This document shows, in pieces, positions 32,855-35,141 of a DNA stretch of 35,141 bases. This DNA is from an uncultured Pseudomonadota bacterium. GTDB taxonomy: Bacteria > Pseudomonadota > Gammaproteobacteria > Ga0077536. The DNA lies in assembly GCA_902597385.1 (NCBI GenBank), contig CACJXQ010000020.1, positions 1-35,141 on the forward strand, in the 5' to 3' direction. The notes beneath the pieces were generated by a model. The model was not told the DNA's origin, made no database searches, and saw only the letters and a list, made by a program, of their open reading frames with translations. Position 1 is the first letter of the stretch. The number at the start of each line of letters is the position of its first letter. The translations under genes were made by a program, and so were the position numbers.

Positions 32855-33724
32855 CTAAAGTGCATCCTTCGACAACAAATCTAATTCTTTTTGAATTTCA
32901 GAGGTTTTCCTCTCGGTTAGCCAAATAATGACCTCCTCTACCCCTAGGTCCGCGAATCGGGCCAACGCCCCTCGATGTCGCCATTGTCCCTCCGCTCCTA
33001 GCACTCTTACCCGACAGCGGTTTGGCTTTTCAGCTTGTTGGTAAAGCTCAGAGAGGCGATCAAGGCCTGTCTTCAACTGATCCGGGCTTTCTACGACAGG
33101 TAACCATCCCTCTCCCCATTCAACAATTCGTTTAAACACACGTGCTGACCATTGCCCCTCAAACATGATGCTCGGCAAATATACAGGGGGAGATGGCTTT
33201 TGAGCAGGCTTCGGGAAAGATTTAATTGGAGGAAATTGATAGTACTTACCTGAGTGGCTTGACTCCTCATCTTCCCAACAAGCCCTCATGACTGCAACAG
33301 CCTCTTTCACTTGTGACCATCTTCTATCAAAATCGCCACCCAAAATTTCGCTCTCCTCTTTATTCCAGCCAGCGCCAATACCAAAATGGAACCGTCCACC
33401 AGAATAACTATCTAAAGACGCAATTTCTTTTGCCAGATGAACTGGGTGTCTCTCAGGAACCAGAAGCACCGCCGTGCCAACCTCTAATCTCGTCGTCACC
33501 GTAGCAGCGCGTGTCAACGCTACTAATGGGTCCGGCATCTGCCATAAATAATCTGGATCTGGACCGTCTCCAGTATTACCCGGATAAGGAGTAGAATATT
33601 CGACCGGAAGCATGATGTGATCGGGCACCCAATAAGAAGAGAACCCTAAATCCTCAGCGTGTTTCGCGACAATCGCTGGATCTGCTTCCTTATCAGGCAA
33701 AATTGAGAAAACCCCTACTTTCAT
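32855..33724 (-). CDS. LLM-class flavin-dependent oxidoreductase (luciferase-like)
   Basis: The 289-residue protein is a luciferase-like monooxygenase-fold enzyme using FMN or F420. Family features are MKVGVFSILPDKEADPAIVAKHAEDLGFSSYWVPDHIM at the N-terminus, TRLEVGTAVLLVPERHPVHLAKEIASLDSYSGGRFHFGIGAGW (about 80-122), KEESEILG, and the KPSPPVYLPS strand. It lacks a signal peptide. Whether it uses F420 or FMN, and its substrate, cannot be told from sequence; the annotation class is usually called F420-dependent, but F420 is uncommon in Gammaproteobacteria. It lies between ttcA (31 bases upstream) and the small ORF. Confidence 0.85.
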   Translation of the reverse strand: MKVGVFSILPDKEADPAIVAKHAEDLGFSSYWVPDHIMLPVEYSTPYPGNTGDGPDPDYLWQMPDPLVALTRAATVTTRLEVGTAVLLVPERHPVHLAKEIASLDSYSGGRFHFGIGAGWNKEESEILGGDFDRRWSQVKEAVAVMRACWEDEESSHSGKYYQFPPIKSFPKPAQKPSPPVYLPSIMFEGQWSARVFKRIVEWGEGWLPVVESPDQLKTGLDRLSELYQQAEKPNRCRVRVLGAEGQWRHRGALARFADLGVEEVIIWLTERKTSEIQKELDLLSKDAL

Positions 33725-33755
33725 ACAACCCCCTTCGCTTGCAAAATATAAAGTA

Positions 33756-34634
33756 TCATTTTTGATGCACCCATCGACTACTTACGGATAAACTTTCTTG
33801 ACTCAAACCCTCAAAATCATATATTTTTTTATCCGCCAGATGAGAGGGTATCACTGATTTCAGACTTTTAAATATATTCTCAACTCTCCCAGGATAACTA
33901 GATTCCCACTCCGCTAGCATCCTTTTAATTTTCACTCTTTGTAAGTTTTTCTGCGAACCACACAAATTACATGGAATGATAGGAAAACCAACCTGGTTAG
34001 AATATTCAAGTAAGTCAGATTCTTTGCAATACGAGAGGGGGCGAATCACCACATGCTCGCCATCGTCACTCCTCAATTTAGGCGGCATCGCTTTCAGTTT
34101 AGAACCAAAAAACATGTTAAGAAATAGTGTTTCCACGATGTCATCTCGGTGATGACCAAGGGCTATCTTATCTATTTTATGTTCTGACGCGACCTTATAA
34201 ATTATGCCTCTACGAAGTCTTGAGCAAAGACCGCATTTTGTTTTTCCGTCGGGAATATTCTTTTGGACAATTGAGAATGTATCTACATCCAGAATCTTAT
34301 AGTTCACACCAAGTGATTTTAGGTAATCATCCATTACGCCCGCCGGATAACCAGGTTGCCTTTGATCTAAATGAAAAGCGAGGAGTTCGAAGTTGACAGG
34401 GGCTTTCTTTCGGAGTTTTTCCAGGATATCTAACAACGTGTAGGAATCCTTACCTCCGGACATACAAACTAATACTCTGTCCCCCTCCTCAATCATATTG
34501 TAATCTGCTATTGCGGAGCCTATCTGTCTTCTAAGTTTTTGTAGAAGCTTTCCTCTTTCATGCTTTATTTTAACGCTAGATTGGCGACCCTCAATCCGGC
34601 GATCAAAAACTATATTGGTACTTTTAGATGACAT
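33756..34634 (-). CDS. ttcA: tRNA 2-thiocytidine(32) synthetase
   Basis: TtcA adds sulfur to cytidine 32 of certain tRNAs using an iron-sulfur cluster. The 292 residues include the PP-loop SGGKDS (59-64), the cysteine pair CGLC (134, 137) and the later CNLC (222, 225), of which three cysteines normally hold the cluster. [18 protein letters not shown] (160-177) is also typical. The protein ends close to the usual length. It is divergent from dinB across 76 bases. Confidence 0.95.
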   Translation of the reverse strand: MSSKSTNIVFDRRIEGRQSSVKIKHERGKLLQKLRRQIGSAIADYNMIEEGDRVLVCMSGGKDSYTLLDILEKLRKKAPVNFELLAFHLDQRQPGYPAGVMDDYLKSLGVNYKILDVDTFSIVQKNIPDGKTKCGLCSRLRRGIIYKVASEHKIDKIALGHHRDDIVETLFLNMFFGSKLKAMPPKLRSDDGEHVVIRPLSYCKESDLLEYSNQVGFPIIPCNLCGSQKNLQRVKIKRMLAEWESSYPGRVENIFKSLKSVIPSHLADKKIYDFEGLSQESLSVSSRWVHQK

Positions 34635-34710
34635 AAGATGTCTCGATAGGTTAAATTAAAAATTAATATTCTACACCACTATTTAGGTCATATCGCCTAA
34701 GGAACCAGAA

Positions 34711-35141
34711 ATGGATAGAAGCTTCGATAACAGGAAAATAATCCACGTAGATATGGATGCGTTTTACGCCTCAGTAGAACAACGCGACCAACCAGAGTAC
34801 CTCGGCCGTCCTCTCGTGGTAGCGTCAATTAACCCGAGATCGGTAGTTTGCGCTGCTTCTTATGAGGCTAGAAAATACGGGATCAGATCCGCCATGCCAT
34901 TTCATCAAGCCAAGCGAAGATGCGATTCTCTAATTCAAGTACCACCAAACTTCAAGCGCTATAAAGAAGTATCTGAAACAATAAATACGATTTTTAATTC
35001 TTACACTAACAAGGTAGAAAGACTTTCCCTAGACGAAGCTTATTTGGATGTGACAGGTGAAATGGACGATATCCCCACAGCCACAGGGATCGCTATTCAA
35101 ATAAAAAGAGAAATAAAAAAAATGACGGGATTAACTGCTTC
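34711..35141 (+). CDS. dinB: DNA polymerase IV (Y-family), partial at the right edge
   Basis: DinB is the error-prone Y-family polymerase for lesion bypass. About 143 residues are visible: IIHVDMDAFYASVEQRD with the first catalytic aspartates, RPLVVAS, CAASYEARKYGIRSAMPFHQAKRRC, and RLSLDEAYLDVTG with the second catalytic Asp-Glu pair. AAGGA lies seven bases before the ATG. No LexA-type operator was recognised in the short divergent gap with ttcA. The family is about 350 residues long, so most of the gene is off the window. Confidence 0.95.
   Translation, partial: MDRSFDNRKIIHVDMDAFYASVEQRDQPEYLGRPLVVASINPRSVVCAASYEARKYGIRSAMPFHQAKRRCDSLIQVPPNFKRYKEVSETINTIFNSYTNKVERLSLDEAYLDVTGEMDDIPTATGIAIQIKREIKKMTGLTA

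Overview
The window is a dense stretch of gammaproteobacterial chromosome, AT-leaning by eye. Four things point to Gammaproteobacteria: the conserved block secD-yajC-tgt-queA with an adjacent tRNA-Leu, an E. coli-type glutamate-cysteine ligase, ttcA divergent from dinB, and the groES-groL pair. The overall gene set (an indirect methylamine pathway, NrtS, a LLM flavoprotein, a large M16C peptidase) suggests a free-living aquatic, possibly marine, organism. That habitat is inference. No insertion sequences, prophage genes, CRISPR arrays or rRNA genes were seen. The window opens inside secD and ends inside dinB.

Layout. 1-4263, minus strand: secD (partial), yajC, tgt, queA. 4327-4413, plus strand: tRNA-Leu(CAA). 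4435-8452, minus strand: a sugar-kinase-like APH-fold phosphotransferase and a PreP-like M16C metallopeptidase. 8453-8897 is a non-coding divergent region. From 8898 to 27974 every gene is on the plus strand: a MoxR ATPase and CoxE/VWA pair, a small membrane protein with a sodium:solute symporter, trpE and gshA, an exported MsrB, and a ten-gene cluster at 16439-27974. Then come a secreted protein of unknown function (minus), groES-groL under a CIRCE operator (plus), and a minus-strand group: FmdB-like, NrtS, TraB/PrgY, a 23-codon small ORF, LLM oxidoreductase and ttcA. dinB starts divergently from ttcA.

The centrepiece is the 11.5-kb cluster. It matches the N-methylglutamate route for monomethylamine. 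A glutamine-synthetase-like enzyme (GmaS) would make gamma-glutamylmethylamide. A three-part glutamate-synthase-like enzyme (MgsABC) would convert this to N-methylglutamate. A four-subunit enzyme of the sarcosine-oxidase type (MgdABCD) would then release glutamate and a C1 unit, probably as methylene-tetrahydrofolate. Two extra genes are built in: a SoxB-like FAD oxidoreductase at the head that lacks the His which carries covalent FMN in SoxB, and a 133-residue protein I do not recognise between mgsC and mgdA. No trimethylamine or dimethylamine genes, dedicated transporter or regulator are present here, so the assigned substrate remains an inference from gene content.

Other points of interest are a cistron (32720-32791) whose ribosome-binding site is complementary to about 15 nt of the 16S rRNA tail, a near-perfect CIRCE operator at groES, and a MgdB/SoxD subunit that appears to have lost half of its zinc ligands.
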